From an uncultured Peptoniphilus sp. (GTDB lineage: Bacteria; Bacillota; Clostridia; Tissierellales; Peptoniphilaceae): 64,000 nt of DNA. The translations under genes were made by a program, and so were the position numbers. The stretch covers positions 57,435 through 121,434 of the forward strand of contig CABTZF010000001.1 of NCBI GenBank assembly GCA_902489255.1, read 5' to 3'. The notes beneath the pieces are model-generated. The model was not told the origin of the DNA. It ran no database searches and saw only the letters and a list, made by a program, of their open reading frames with translations. Positions 1 through 8,756 of the stretch are shown in pieces; position 1 is the stretch's first letter; every line of letters starts with the position of its first letter.

Positions 1-104
1 CTTTTGATGATGTTTTAAAACAAGTAAAAGTCGGAGATATTATTGATGCAAAAACAATATTGGGGATTTTATTGTATAATAATTTAAGAGGACGATATGA
101 ATAA
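1..104 (+). CDS. NUDIX hydrolase, C-terminal end only (probable ADP-ribose pyrophosphatase)
   Basis: The window opens inside a reading frame (codons from base 3) that encodes about 33 residues before a TAA stop. The residues GDIIDAKTILGILLY resemble the C-terminal helix of ADP-ribose pyrophosphatase-type NUDIX proteins, which commonly end in a similar 'IIDAKTIIGLLL' segment. The NUDIX box itself lies upstream of the window, so the family is inferred from the tail alone. The stop overlaps the start of the purine nucleoside phosphorylase gene by 8 bases, which implies translational coupling in one operon. Confidence 0.55.
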   Translation, partial: FDDVLKQVKVGDIIDAKTILGILLYNNLRGRYE

Positions 105-906
105 AATTGAGGAAGCTGCTGTTGACTTTATAAAAAGAAAAATAAACGGTAATTATGAAATTGCTATTATTTTGGGTTCAGGTCTTGGTAACTTTGCAGA
201 TATAATAGAAAATAAAAAAATATTGGAATATAAAGATATACCGGGTTTTTCTGCTTCTACTGTCAAAGGACATGATGGCAAATTAATTTTTGGAGAAATT
301 AATAATAAAAAAATAGTAGCTATGAAAGGAAGGATTCATTATTATGAAGGATTGGGAATCGATCAAGTTGTCTTTCCTATAAAAATTTTAAGCCAACTAG
401 GAATCAAAAATTTAATTGTAACCAATGCAGCAGGCGGTGTAAATAAATCATTTAAAGCTACAGATTTAATGTTAATTACAGATCATATAAATTTTGCAGG
501 TATTAATCCTTTAGTTGGACCTAATGATGAAAATGGTCCAAGATTTCCTGATATGACATATGCTTATGACAGAAAACTTCAGGAATTGGCAAAAAAAACC
601 GCCAAAGATATTAATGTTGATCTTAAAGAAGGAATTTATATGTTTTTTACAGGTCCCAGTTACGAAACTCCTGCCGAAGTAAGAATGGCAAAGATTTGTG
701 GAGCTGATGCAGTAGGTATGAGTACGGTACCTGAAGTAATTGTAGCAAGACATAGAGGCATTAATGTATTAGGCATATCCTGTATAACTAATATGGCTGC
801 AGGATTAATAAATAAGTCACTTGATCATGAAGAAGTAGTTAAATCTGCAAGTATAGTAGAAGAAAAATTTCAAAAGCTTATTAGCGGTATTATTAAAAAT
901 ATATAA
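97..906 (+). CDS. punA: Purine nucleoside phosphorylase (trimeric PunA type)
   Basis: Cytosolic enzyme that cleaves purine (deoxy)nucleosides with phosphate to the free base and (deoxy)ribose-1-phosphate, for purine salvage. The 269 residues match the usual size of the trimeric PNP family. Visible motifs are the phosphate-binding loop GSGLGNF (residues 27-33), GRIHYYEG (78-85, with His81), the NAAGG segment around 112, GPSYETPAE near 189 and the GMSTVPE segment that binds the base and ribose near 210. The ATG start has a GAGG ribosome site 5 to 9 bases upstream and overlaps the preceding NUDIX frame. It is the first complete gene of a long operon. The family call is firm; exact nucleoside preference cannot be read from sequence. 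Confidence 0.93.
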   Translation: MNKIEEAAVDFIKRKINGNYEIAIILGSGLGNFADIIENKKILEYKDIPGFSASTVKGHDGKLIFGEINNKKIVAMKGRIHYYEGLGIDQVVFPIKILSQLGIKNLIVTNAAGGVNKSFKATDLMLITDHINFAGINPLVGPNDENGPRFPDMTYAYDRKLQELAKKTAKDINVDLKEGIYMFFTGPSYETPAEVRMAKICGADAVGMSTVPEVIVARHRGINVLGISCITNMAAGLINKSLDHEEVVKSASIVEEKFQKLISGIIKNI

Positions 907-907
907 G

Positions 908-1540
908 ATGAATAATATTGATTTAAATTATTTTATAATAAATTTATTAGCCCTATTAATAGTAATTATTCCTCATGAGATTGCCCATGGATATGTTGCT
1001 TATCTTTGTGGCGATAAAACATCCAAAGATGATGGAAGGATTTCTCTAAATCCACTTAAACACATAGATCCAATTGGTTTAATTTTTATGATTTTGTTTA
1101 AATTTGGATGGGCAAAACCGGTGCCGATTAACCCTTCAAACTTCACTAAGAATAAAAAGTTTTCTATTTTTGCTGTATCTATCGCAGGTGTTTTTGTAAA
1201 TTTGTTAATGGGATTTATAGTAGGAATTTTTTTTGTATATTCGTATTATAAAAATTTATTTGTAACGCCATTGGTTCAATCTGTTTTTTGGTACTCAATA
1301 ATGCTTGGATTATTTAATTTAGTGCCCTTGCCTCCCTTAGACGGTTCTAAGATAGTGGTAAGTTTATTACCGGATAAGTATCAACATTTTTTTTATAAGT
1401 ATGAAAGATATTTTTACATAATACTTGTACTGTTACTTTTTTCCGGTAAAATAGCAGAATTTATTAGCCCGATTATAAGTATTATTATGGATAATATTCT
1501 AAAAATAGGAGTTAAGATATGGGGTATAATATTGTATTAG
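908..1540 (+). CDS. Site-2 protease family (M50) membrane protein
   Basis: Polytopic membrane metalloprotease-like protein of 210 residues. The zinc-binding HEIAHG motif is at residues 23-28 in the first membrane helix, and the second conserved motif NLVPLPPLDG lies near residue 138. Five or six hydrophobic helices fill most of the rest. Proteins of this short M50 group commonly sit beside scpA-scpB in Firmicutes, as here, but their substrate is unknown. It starts one base after the PNP stop and its 3' end overlaps scpA by 22 bases. It lacks a PDZ domain, so it is not the RseP/RasP type. Calling it an active protease is an inference from the intact HExxH. Confidence 0.87.
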   Translation: MNNIDLNYFIINLLALLIVIIPHEIAHGYVAYLCGDKTSKDDGRISLNPLKHIDPIGLIFMILFKFGWAKPVPINPSNFTKNKKFSIFAVSIAGVFVNLLMGFIVGIFFVYSYYKNLFVTPLVQSVFWYSIMLGLFNLVPLPPLDGSKIVVSLLPDKYQHFFYKYERYFYIILVLLLFSGKIAEFISPIISIIMDNILKIGVKIWGIILY

Positions 1541-2238
1541 AAAGATATCAAGGTCCATTGGATTTGTTATTGGATTTAATTAAAAAAAATGAAATTGATA
1601 TATATGATATACCTATATTTAAAATCACCGAACAATTTTTAGATTATATGGATAAGGCAAGTAAAATAAATTTAGAGTTAACAAGTGATTTCATACTTAT
1701 GGCATCCACACTTTTAGAAATTAAGTCTAAAATGCTTTTGCCAAAAACTAAATTGACAGAAGATGATGAGGAACCGGAAGATGCTAGAGAAGAATTGGTA
1801 AAAAAACTTTTGGAATATGAAAAGTATAAAGAAATTACAAATGTATTAAAGCTTAATGAAGAATATGAAACAAAGGCCTTATATAGGCTCAAAAGTGATT
1901 TTTTTGAATTTTCACAATATGAACTTTTAAAAGATTCAAATATTGACGATTTATCAAAATCTTTTTTAAATATTTTAAAAAGAAATGCAAATAAACAAGT
2001 AAAAAGTATTTATAGAGAATCATTTTCTATTGAAGCGGCTACAGATATTTTAATAAATATATTAAACAAAGAAAATAAATTTTATTTTACTAAATTAATT
2101 AATGAATACCCTTCAAGGGAAGAATTAATTAGTTTTTTCTTGGCTATGCTGGAGCTAATAAAAATTAATTTTATAAATGCGAAACAAAAAAATAATTTTT
2201 CAGATATATTAATCAGGGTAAGGAATGTTAATGACTAA
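1519..2238 (+). CDS. scpA: Segregation and condensation protein A
   Basis: Kleisin subunit of the SMC-ScpA-ScpB condensin that organises and segregates the chromosome. The N-terminal sequence YNIVLERYQGPLDLLLDLI is the family hallmark that binds the SMC neck. An acidic linker near residues 85-95 and a C-terminal winged-helix region ending in SDILIRVR follow. The length (239 aa) is normal. The ATG is preceded by AGGAG at 1507-1511 with 7-base spacing, inside the end of the M50 gene. It overlaps scpB at its 3' end, so the two subunits are probably made in coupled fashion. Confidence 0.95.
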   Translation: MGYNIVLERYQGPLDLLLDLIKKNEIDIYDIPIFKITEQFLDYMDKASKINLELTSDFILMASTLLEIKSKMLLPKTKLTEDDEEPEDAREELVKKLLEYEKYKEITNVLKLNEEYETKALYRLKSDFFEFSQYELLKDSNIDDLSKSFLNILKRNANKQVKSIYRESFSIEAATDILINILNKENKFYFTKLINEYPSREELISFFLAMLELIKINFINAKQKNNFSDILIRVRNVND

Positions 2239-2740
2239 AGATAAAATAAAATCAGTTATTGAATCATTGCTTTTTTTATGGGGAGATTCAATTTCAATTA
2301 AAGATATTGAAAAATGCTTAAATGTAAAAAAAGATGAATTAAAAATAATATTAGAAGAAATGAAACTTGAATATGAGAATGAGTCAAGAGGCTTGCGTTT
2401 ACTTGAAATAAATGATTCATATCAAATTTCGACAAAGCCTGAGAATTATGAATATATTAAAGACTTTGTAAAAGAAGGCAATGAAAAGAATCTTACAAAG
2501 CCATCACTTGAAACCTTGTCGATAATTGCTTACAAGCAACCTGTAACAAAAATAGAAATTGAAGAGATAAGAGGAGTAAATTGCGATTCTACTATTAAAG
2601 GATTATTAGACAGTTCTTTAATAGAAGTGGCCGGGACCTTAGATAAGATAGGTCACCCGAATTTATATGTAACTACAGATTTTTTTCTGAAAAAATTTGG
2701 AATTAAAAACCTGGACGAGCTTCCAAGACTAAAAGATTAA
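2231..2740 (+). CDS. scpB: Segregation and condensation protein B
   Basis: Winged-helix (KITE) partner of ScpA that dimerises and holds the kleisin of the SMC complex. IKSVIESLLFLWG near the N terminus and LETLSIIAYKQPVTKIEIEEIRG in the middle are typical (the latter is described here only by its core IAYKQPVTK). An ATG at 2225 is in frame too. I prefer 2231 because AAGGA at 2220-2224 then sits 6 bases upstream, although AGGG at 2215 would fit the earlier start. The frame overlaps the scpA end. It gives about 169 residues, slightly short for the family but complete. Confidence 0.94.
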   Translation: MTKDKIKSVIESLLFLWGDSISIKDIEKCLNVKKDELKIILEEMKLEYENESRGLRLLEINDSYQISTKPENYEYIKDFVKEGNEKNLTKPSLETLSIIAYKQPVTKIEIEEIRGVNCDSTIKGLLDSSLIEVAGTLDKIGHPNLYVTTDFFLKKFGIKNLDELPRLKD

Positions 2741-2751
2741 AGGTGATATAA

Positions 2752-3459
2752 ATGAGGCTTCAAAAATATATGGCCCATGCAGGGGCCGCATCAAGAAGAA
2801 AATCTGAAGAATATATAAAGGACGGTAGGGTAAAGGTAAATGAAAAGATTATTACTGATATGGGAGTAGAAATTGATCCGGATAAGGATAGAATTTATCT
2901 TGATGGAAAAAAATTAACTTTAGAAAAGAAAAAAATTTACTTAATTTTAAATAAACCTGTAGGAGTTGTAACTACAAATAGCGATGAAAAGGGAAGATTA
3001 AATGTTGTTGATTTAATTGATGTTGATAAAAGAATATACCCTGTCGGCAGATTGGATATTGACACCACAGGCTTAGTATTATTAACTAATGATGGAGAAC
3101 TTGCCAATATATTAATGCACCCAAAAAATAAAATTACTAAAACTTATATCGCTACAGTTGAAGGCACCCCAAATTCCAAAGAGTTAAATCTTTTAAGGAA
3201 TGGCTTAAATATAAGAGATTTAAAAACTTCTAAGGCACAAGTTAAGATATTAAAAAATTTTCAAAATGATTCAATAATAAAAATAAGCATCCATGAGGGG
3301 AAAAATCATCAAATTAAAAGAATGTTTGCATACATTGGCCATAGGGTTAAAAAATTAAAAAGAATTTCAATAGGAAATATTAAACTTGACGGGCTTGAAA
3401 TTGGTAATTATAGATACTTAAATGATGAAGAAATAAACTATTTAGAAGGACTAAAATGA
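2752..3459 (+). CDS. rluB: Ribosomal large subunit pseudouridine synthase B family
   Basis: RNA pseudouridine synthase of the RsuA/RluB group, which isomerises uridine in 23S (or 16S) rRNA. An N-terminal S4 RNA-binding domain (about 1-60, RLQKYMAHAGAASRRKSEEYI) is followed by the catalytic domain, with the active-site aspartate D102 in GRLDIDTTGL. The late motif GKNHQIKRMFAYIGH is also typical. Length 235 aa is normal. It follows scpB at 11 bases with an AGGTGA ribosome site, the conserved Firmicutes scpAB-rluB order, and overlaps the next gene by 4 bases (ATGA). RsuA-type specificity cannot be excluded. Confidence 0.92.
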   Translation: MRLQKYMAHAGAASRRKSEEYIKDGRVKVNEKIITDMGVEIDPDKDRIYLDGKKLTLEKKKIYLILNKPVGVVTTNSDEKGRLNVVDLIDVDKRIYPVGRLDIDTTGLVLLTNDGELANILMHPKNKITKTYIATVEGTPNSKELNLLRNGLNIRDLKTSKAQVKILKNFQNDSIIKISIHEGKNHQIKRMFAYIGHRVKKLKRISIGNIKLDGLEIGNYRYLNDEEINYLEGLK

Positions 3460-4004
3460 TTGCAAAAGAGAAATATAATGAAATAGTAGATGAAATTTTA
3501 AAAAATGAATTTAAGGGAAAAACTGCCATAGATGCAACTATGGGTATGGGTTATGATACAGAAAAACTATTAAAAACTGTTGGAGAAAATGGTAAAGTCT
3601 ATGCCTTTGAGATTCAAAATCAGGCAGTAGCATATTGCAAAAATAAATTTAGCACAACTAATAATTTAGAAATTTTGGAAGTTAGTAATGAATATATTGA
3701 CGTTATTGACAATTTTGATTTAGTAATTTATAATCTCGGTTATTTGCCGGGCTCTGATAAAAAAATTACCACCACAGCTATGACCACAGTTATTTCTCTT
3801 TCCAAAGCAACAAACCTTATGAATGTAGGAGGGGTAATAATTGTTGTGTCTTATTTAGGACATAAAAATTCAGAAGCAGAAAGAGAAGCGGTTGAAAAAT
3901 TTTTAAAATCTCTTGACCAAAAGCAATTCATTGTAGAAAAAAGAGAATTTTTCAATCAAATAAATAATCCTCCCATAGTTTATATAGTGGAGAAGAAAAA
4001 TTGA
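3456..4004 (+). CDS. mnmM: MnmM-like (YtqB) SAM-dependent methyltransferase
   Basis: Class I SAM methyltransferase of 182 residues. The SAM loop is AIDATMGMGYDTEKL (about 24-38) and the family-typical NLGYLPGSDKKITT follows near residue 95. In Bacillus the homologue YtqB (MnmM) methylates the wobble uridine side chain nm5s2U34 to mnm5s2U34 in tRNA; that function is transferred by family, not shown here. It overlaps rluB by 4 bases and the following flavoprotein gene by 4 bases (TTGA), so it sits in the middle of a coupled operon. Confidence 0.85.
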   Translation: MIAKEKYNEIVDEILKNEFKGKTAIDATMGMGYDTEKLLKTVGENGKVYAFEIQNQAVAYCKNKFSTTNNLEILEVSNEYIDVIDNFDLVIYNLGYLPGSDKKITTTAMTTVISLSKATNLMNVGGVIIVVSYLGHKNSEAEREAVEKFLKSLDQKQFIVEKREFFNQINNPPIVYIVEKKN

Positions 4005-5194
4005 AAATAGGCGTAATAGGTGGTGGCCCTTCTGGCATGATGGCTGCATTTGCGGCTGCTGAAAAAAATCAAGTAGTTTTATATGAAAAGAATGAAAAAC
4101 TTGGAAAAAAACTTTTTCTAACCGGCAAGGGAAGATGTAATTTAACAAATTATACAGAAGTCAAGGATTTTTTTAAGAATATAGTGAGAAATAAAAAATT
4201 TGCTTATTCTTCTATTTTTACTCTTGATCCTTTTATGACTATTTCTCTTTTTGAATCTTTTGGGATTACTTTAAAGATAGAAAGGGGAAATAGGGTCTTT
4301 CCAAAGTCTGATAAGTCTTCAGATGTAATAAAAGCATATGAAAAAATGTTGGAATCAAGAAAGGTTAAAATTCTTTTGAATAATGAAGTTAAAAGCTTGG
4401 AAAAGAAGGATAAATTTATTATAAATAATAAAGATAAGTTTGATAAAATTATTATAGCAACAGGAGGAGTTTCATATAAATCAACGGGATCTACCGGGGA
4501 TGGATATGAATTTGCCAAATCCTTTAATATAAATTTGGTTGAAAGAAAACAAGCCTTATGTGGAGCCTTAACAAATGAACCTCTTGACTTAAGTGGACTC
4601 AGTTTAAAAAATGTTTCAGTAAGAGCTGAAGATTCAGGCAAAATAATTTGTGAAGAATTTGGAGAAATGTTATTCACCCATTCTGGAGTTTCAGGTCCTA
4701 TAATATTAACCTTATCCAGCAAAATAAACAGATTAAAGAATATCAAGCTATTCCTTGATTTAAAGCCGGCTATGAATTATTTAACTTTAGATAGAAGAAT
4801 ATTAAGAGATTTTGAAAAGTATTCAAATAAGGAAATTAAAAATGCCTTGATTGATCTTTTACCAAAGGATTTAATAACATATGTGCTTTTAAGAGCAAAA
4901 ATTCCAGATAATAAGAAAGTCAATCAAATAACAAAAGAAGATCGTCAGTCCCTTATCAAAATAATAAAAAATTTTGATTTAGATTTTAAAGAACTTGAGG
5001 ACATTGATAGGTCAATTATTACCAGTGGGGGAATTGATACTAGAGAGGTTAATCCTCATACAATGGAAGCTAATAAAGTTAATGGACTTTATTTTGTTGG
5101 GGAAGTTTTAGATATGGATGCTTTAACTGGTGGTTTTAATATCCAATTAGCTAATTCTACAGGATATTTATGTGGTATAAATATTAATGACTAA
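4001..5194 (+). CDS. HI0933/BaiN-family NAD(P)/FAD-dependent oxidoreductase
   Basis: Flavoprotein of 397 residues. The N-terminal dinucleotide-binding loop VIGGGPSGMMAA (residues 5-16) is followed by the family stretch GKKLFLTGKGRCNLTN (about 41-56) and the C-terminal FAD-binding end GEVLDMDALTGGFNIQLA. Members of this family are widespread in anaerobes and mostly of unknown substrate; one member (BaiN) acts in bile acid dehydroxylation, which should not be assumed here. The start is a TTG overlapping the mnmM stop. A 49-base gap separates it from cmk. Confidence 0.85.
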   Translation: MKIGVIGGGPSGMMAAFAAAEKNQVVLYEKNEKLGKKLFLTGKGRCNLTNYTEVKDFFKNIVRNKKFAYSSIFTLDPFMTISLFESFGITLKIERGNRVFPKSDKSSDVIKAYEKMLESRKVKILLNNEVKSLEKKDKFIINNKDKFDKIIIATGGVSYKSTGSTGDGYEFAKSFNINLVERKQALCGALTNEPLDLSGLSLKNVSVRAEDSGKIICEEFGEMLFTHSGVSGPIILTLSSKINRLKNIKLFLDLKPAMNYLTLDRRILRDFEKYSNKEIKNALIDLLPKDLITYVLLRAKIPDNKKVNQITKEDRQSLIKIIKNFDLDFKELEDIDRSIITSGGIDTREVNPHTMEANKVNGLYFVGEVLDMDALTGGFNIQLANSTGYLCGININD

Positions 5195-5243
5195 TAAATA
5201 ATATTATTTTATACTTTGAAAAAATATATTTTTGGGGGTACAA

Positions 5244-5867
5244 ATGCAAATTGCTATAGATGGGCCGGCAGGGAGCGGAAAATCAACAATAGCTAAAAGG
5301 CTTGCGGAAAGATTAAATATTGAATACATTGACACGGGTGCTATGTATAGAGCAATAACATTAAAATTAAAGAATGTGGAAAAGGAAGACTATAAAAAAG
5401 TTTTAGACAAAACTAATATTGACTTTAAAAACAATAAAATATTTTTAGATGGTGTGGATGTAAGTAATTTTATTAGAGATCCTGAAATTTCAAAACTAAC
5501 TTCTGATATATCAAAATTGCCGGAAGTAAGAGAAAAGCTTGTTATAATTCAAAGGAATATTGCTAAAAATAAATCAGTTGTGATGGAGGGTAGAGATATT
5601 TCTACTGTTGTTCTTCCGGAAGCTGATTATAAATTTTATCTAAGTGCTGGCGAAGAAATTAGGGCAAAGAGAAGAACCTTACAACTATTAGAAAGAGGAT
5701 TACCGGCAGATTATGAAAAAATACTAAAAGAGATTAAGGATAGGGATAAAAATGACATTAATAGAAAAAATTCTCCTCTAAAAGTTGCTGAAAACGCAGT
5801 TATAATAGATTCTTCTAAACTAAATATTGATGATACAGTCAGCTTAATGCTTTCATATATAAGGTGA
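5244..5867 (+). CDS. cmk: Cytidylate kinase
   Basis: Phosphorylates CMP and dCMP with ATP for nucleotide recycling. The P-loop GPAGSGKST is at residues 7-15, and the CMP-binding features YIDTGAMYRA, GRDISTVV and RDKNDINRKNSPL are all present. I choose the ATG at 5244 because GGGGG at 5234-5238 lies 5 bases upstream; an in-frame TTG at 5232 would add four residues and overlap that ribosome site. This gives 207 residues, normal for the family. Cmk directly upstream of PlsC and IspH-S1 is a conserved clostridial order. Confidence 0.94.
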   Translation: MQIAIDGPAGSGKSTIAKRLAERLNIEYIDTGAMYRAITLKLKNVEKEDYKKVLDKTNIDFKNNKIFLDGVDVSNFIRDPEISKLTSDISKLPEVREKLVIIQRNIAKNKSVVMEGRDISTVVLPEADYKFYLSAGEEIRAKRRTLQLLERGLPADYEKILKEIKDRDKNDINRKNSPLKVAENAVIIDSSKLNIDDTVSLMLSYIR

Positions 5868-5870
5868 ATT

Positions 5871-6458
5871 ATGTATAAGTTATTGCGAACAATTTTTCAT
5901 ATTTTTTTTAAATTAATTTATAGGGCTGAGGTTATTGGCAGAGAAAACATACCGGAAACCAATAAGCTTATCATTATTGCTAATCATAAAAGCAATTTTG
6001 ATCCGATTTTTATATCAGCTTTTTTTAATAGACAAATATACTGGATGGCTAAAGAAGAATTATTTAAAAATAAACTTTTTGGTAACTTTATTTCAGCTTT
6101 GGGAGCTTTCCCAATTAATAGATTCGGTGTTGATATAAAAGCTATTAAAACAAGCTTGAGTCATATAAAAAATGGAGAGGTTTTGGGAATTTTTCCTGAA
6201 GGAACAAGGGTAAATGAGAAAAATTATTCAATAGTGAAAGCCGGAACATCAATTATAGCTCATAAATCAAAAGCATTAGTTCTGCCGGTTTATATAGATG
6301 GTAATTATAAACTATTTTATAAAATGAGACTTATATATAAAAAGCCAATAGATTTATCAAACTTTAGTAAACTTACAAATGAAGAATACGAGATTATCTC
6401 AAGGAATATGATGAGAAGAATATATGGAGATGAAGAAGTTGAAAGTTTACCTGGCTGA
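5871..6458 (+). CDS. plsC: 1-acyl-glycerol-3-phosphate acyltransferase (PlsC family)
   Basis: Membrane-associated acyltransferase that makes phosphatidic acid from lysophosphatidic acid. The catalytic HxxxxD box is H39-D44 (NHKSNFD), and the glycerol-phosphate binding motif FPEGTR lies near residue 109. An N-terminal hydrophobic segment provides membrane attachment. Length 195 aa is normal. It starts 4 bases after cmk with AGGTGA as ribosome site, and its end overlaps the start of ispH-rpsA. Acyl donor and exact acceptor are not readable. Confidence 0.9.
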   Translation: MYKLLRTIFHIFFKLIYRAEVIGRENIPETNKLIIIANHKSNFDPIFISAFFNRQIYWMAKEELFKNKLFGNFISALGAFPINRFGVDIKAIKTSLSHIKNGEVLGIFPEGTRVNEKNYSIVKAGTSIIAHKSKALVLPVYIDGNYKLFYKMRLIYKKPIDLSNFSKLTNEEYEIISRNMMRRIYGDEEVESLPG

Positions 6459-8655
6459 TTATCTTGGATTTTGCGGTGGAGTCAAGAGAGCTGTAAATAT
6501 GGCTTTTGAAGCTGCAGATAAGGACGTTTATTCCTTAGGAGATATAGTTCATAATGAAAGTGTTGTCAATAGTCTAAAAAAACTTGGAGTAAGAGCTACC
6601 GAAGATACAGATATAAAAAATTCTAAAGTTATTATCAGAAGCCATGGAGTTCCAAAGGAAGATTTAGAAAAACTTAAAAAAAATGGTAATGTAATTATTA
6701 ATTGCGTATGCCCAAAAGTTAAAATAATTTATAAGATAGTAGAAAATTATTATAATAAGGGTTATAATATTATAATTATAGGTGATAAAAATCACCCGGA
6801 AGTAAAAGGTATTAATTCTTTTTGCGATTATAAAGCTATTATATTTAACAGTGAAGAAGATTTAAGGGTTCCTCAAGGAAAAATATTAGTAGTATCGCAA
6901 ACAACAAATAATGAAAAAATATTCAAAAATTTATCAAATCTAATAAAAAACATTTCAAAATCTGAAGTTTTAGTTTATAATACTATATGTAGTGCGACTT
7001 TCAATAGGCAAAATAGTGTAAGAAAACTTGCACAAACAGTCGATGCTGTTTTAGTTTTTGGAGGAAAAAAATCATCCAACACAAAAAAACTTGCTGATAT
7101 TGCAAAAGACCATTGTAAAAATGTTTTTTTAATTCAATCAATAAATGATATTGATTTAAATATATTAAAAAATTTTAATAAAATAGGAATTACCGCCGGG
7201 GCATCTACACCGGATGAGGTAATCAAGGAGGCTGTTAGTAGTATGGAAAATTTTGACAAAGGTGAGATGATGGAAGCCATTGATAATTCTTTCAAGAGAA
7301 TTAAAAAAGGTGAAATCGTAACAGGGGAAGTATTGTATGTAACTGATAATGAAGTAATGGTCAACTTAGGTTATAGGTCTGATGGAATTATTTCTAAGGA
7401 AGAACTATCTAAGAATCCCGATATTAAACCTTCAGATTTGTATAAGCAAGGCGATGAAATTGAAGTTTACGTCCTGAAAATGGATGACGGAGATGGAAAT
7501 GTTGTGCTTTCTACAAGAAGAGTAGAGGATATGAAAGTTTGGGATGATATTGAAGAATCTTTCAACAATCATGAAATAGTAACTGCAAAAGTAATTAATC
7601 AAGTTAAAGGCGGTTTGACAGCAAGTTTAAATGGTGTTTCAGCCTTTATTCCCGCATCTCATGTAACTGTAAAATTCCAAAGAGATTTAAGTAAGTTTGT
7701 CGGCGATGATTTCCAATGTGAAATTATTGATTTTGACAAAAGGAAAAGAAGAATTGTTTTATCCAGAAAAAATATTCTAATGCGTGAACTTGAAGAAAAA
7801 AGAAAAGAAATATTCGAATCACTTCACATAGGGGATGTTATTGAAGGAACAGTGCAAAGACTTACAAACTTCGGTGCTTTTGTTGATATTGGAGGCATTG
7901 ACGGTTTGGTTCACGTTTCTGAATTATCATGGACAAGAGTTAAAAATCCATCTGAAGTTGTCGCTGCAGGCGATAAGGTAAAAGTTCAAGTATTAAATCT
8001 TGATGAAGAAAGGAATAGAATTGCTCTTGGATTAAAACAAACTACTGAAAAGCCTTGGGATAAATTTACAAACTCAGTAAAAGTTGGAGATGTAATTAAG
8101 GGTAAGGTTGTCAATATATTAGACTTTGGAGCATTTGTTAGACTTGAAGAAGGCGTTGACGGATTGCTTCATGTTTCTCAAATTTGCAGAGAACATATTG
8201 ATAAACCACAAGATAAATTAACTATCGGGCAAGAAGTTGAAGTAAAAGTTATTGAAATCGACCAAGATAATAAAAAAATCTCATTATCAATGAAAGCCCT
8301 TCTTGAACCAATTGAAGAACCTGAAGATGTTGAAAAGTCTGAAAAGATTTCTGAAAAGCCTAAAGAAAGAAAAGAAAAGCCAAGAAAACCTAAAGAAAAT
8401 AAGGTTAAAAAGCAAGTTGAGGAACCTAAGGAAGATGAATTTAATACTACTATAGGTGATTTGTTAGGCTTTTCATTAGGAGATTCTAAGTTAGCAGAAG
8501 TTACCGGCCAACAAGAAAGCGAAGAAACTTCTGAAGAAAACATAGAAAATGATGCTGATGAAAAAGAAATTCAAACAGATACTGTTAATGAAGAAGTTCA
8601 AGATGAGCCTAAAACAGAAGAAATTGAAGTAGAAAATACAAACTCTGAAGAATAA
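6439..8655 (+). CDS. ispH-rpsA: Fused 4-hydroxy-3-methylbut-2-enyl diphosphate reductase / ribosomal protein S1
   Basis: Two proteins in one chain of about 738 residues. The first 285 residues are IspH, the last MEP-pathway enzyme, which reduces HMBPP to IPP and DMAPP. The [4Fe-4S] ligands are C12 (GFCGGV), C91 (CVCP) and C184 (NTICSAT), with substrate residues in HNE (H39), RSHG (H69) and SQTTN. Four S1/OB repeats follow at about 290-360, 380-446, 465-535 and 550-622; the last two are the canonical RNA-binding type (GTVQRLTNFGAFVDI). The tail is a long acidic, lysine-rich segment. I prefer the TTG at 6439, since GGAG at 6426 is 9 bases upstream and yields MKVYLADYLGFCGGV; ATGs at 6424 and 6430 are alternatives. 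This fusion is known in Clostridia. Confidence 0.95.
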   Translation: MKVYLADYLGFCGGVKRAVNMAFEAADKDVYSLGDIVHNESVVNSLKKLGVRATEDTDIKNSKVIIRSHGVPKEDLEKLKKNGNVIINCVCPKVKIIYKIVENYYNKGYNIIIIGDKNHPEVKGINSFCDYKAIIFNSEEDLRVPQGKILVVSQTTNNEKIFKNLSNLIKNISKSEVLVYNTICSATFNRQNSVRKLAQTVDAVLVFGGKKSSNTKKLADIAKDHCKNVFLIQSINDIDLNILKNFNKIGITAGASTPDEVIKEAVSSMENFDKGEMMEAIDNSFKRIKKGEIVTGEVLYVTDNEVMVNLGYRSDGIISKEELSKNPDIKPSDLYKQGDEIEVYVLKMDDGDGNVVLSTRRVEDMKVWDDIEESFNNHEIVTAKVINQVKGGLTASLNGVSAFIPASHVTVKFQRDLSKFVGDDFQCEIIDFDKRKRRIVLSRKNILMRELEEKRKEIFESLHIGDVIEGTVQRLTNFGAFVDIGGIDGLVHVSELSWTRVKNPSEVVAAGDKVKVQVLNLDEERNRIALGLKQTTEKPWDKFTNSVKVGDVIKGKVVNILDFGAFVRLEEGVDGLLHVSQICREHIDKPQDKLTIGQEVEVKVIEIDQDNKKISLSMKALLEPIEEPEDVEKSEKISEKPKERKEKPRKPKENKVKKQVEEPKEDEFNTTIGDLLGFSLGDSKLAEVTGQQESEETSEENIENDADEKEIQTDTVNEEVQDEPKTEEIEVENTNSEE

Positions 8656-8670
8656 TTGATTAAGTATTTA

Positions 8671-8702
8671 GATGCTACTATTTATCCGTAGCATCTTTTT
8701 TT
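8671..8702 (+). terminator. Rho-independent terminator after ispH-rpsA
   Basis: The 8-bp perfect stem GATGCTAC (8671-8678) / GTAGCATC (8688-8695) encloses a 9-base loop and is followed by a run of seven T. It lies 15 bases after the stop of ispH-rpsA and closes the 8.6 kb operon. Confidence 0.9.
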
Positions 8703-8756
8703 ATAAAAATAATTAAATTTTATAAAATTTATGATATTATTATTTAAGGTGATTGA

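Noticed and set aside
4204..4746. 180-codon minus-strand open frame opposite the flavoprotein gene
   Set aside because: It lies wholly inside a strongly conserved plus-strand gene and has no recognisable product or ribosome site; it reflects codon composition.
8178..8543. 121-codon minus-strand frame opposite the S1 acidic tail
   Set aside because: Serine-rich complement of the Glu/Lys-rich tail, no ribosome site.
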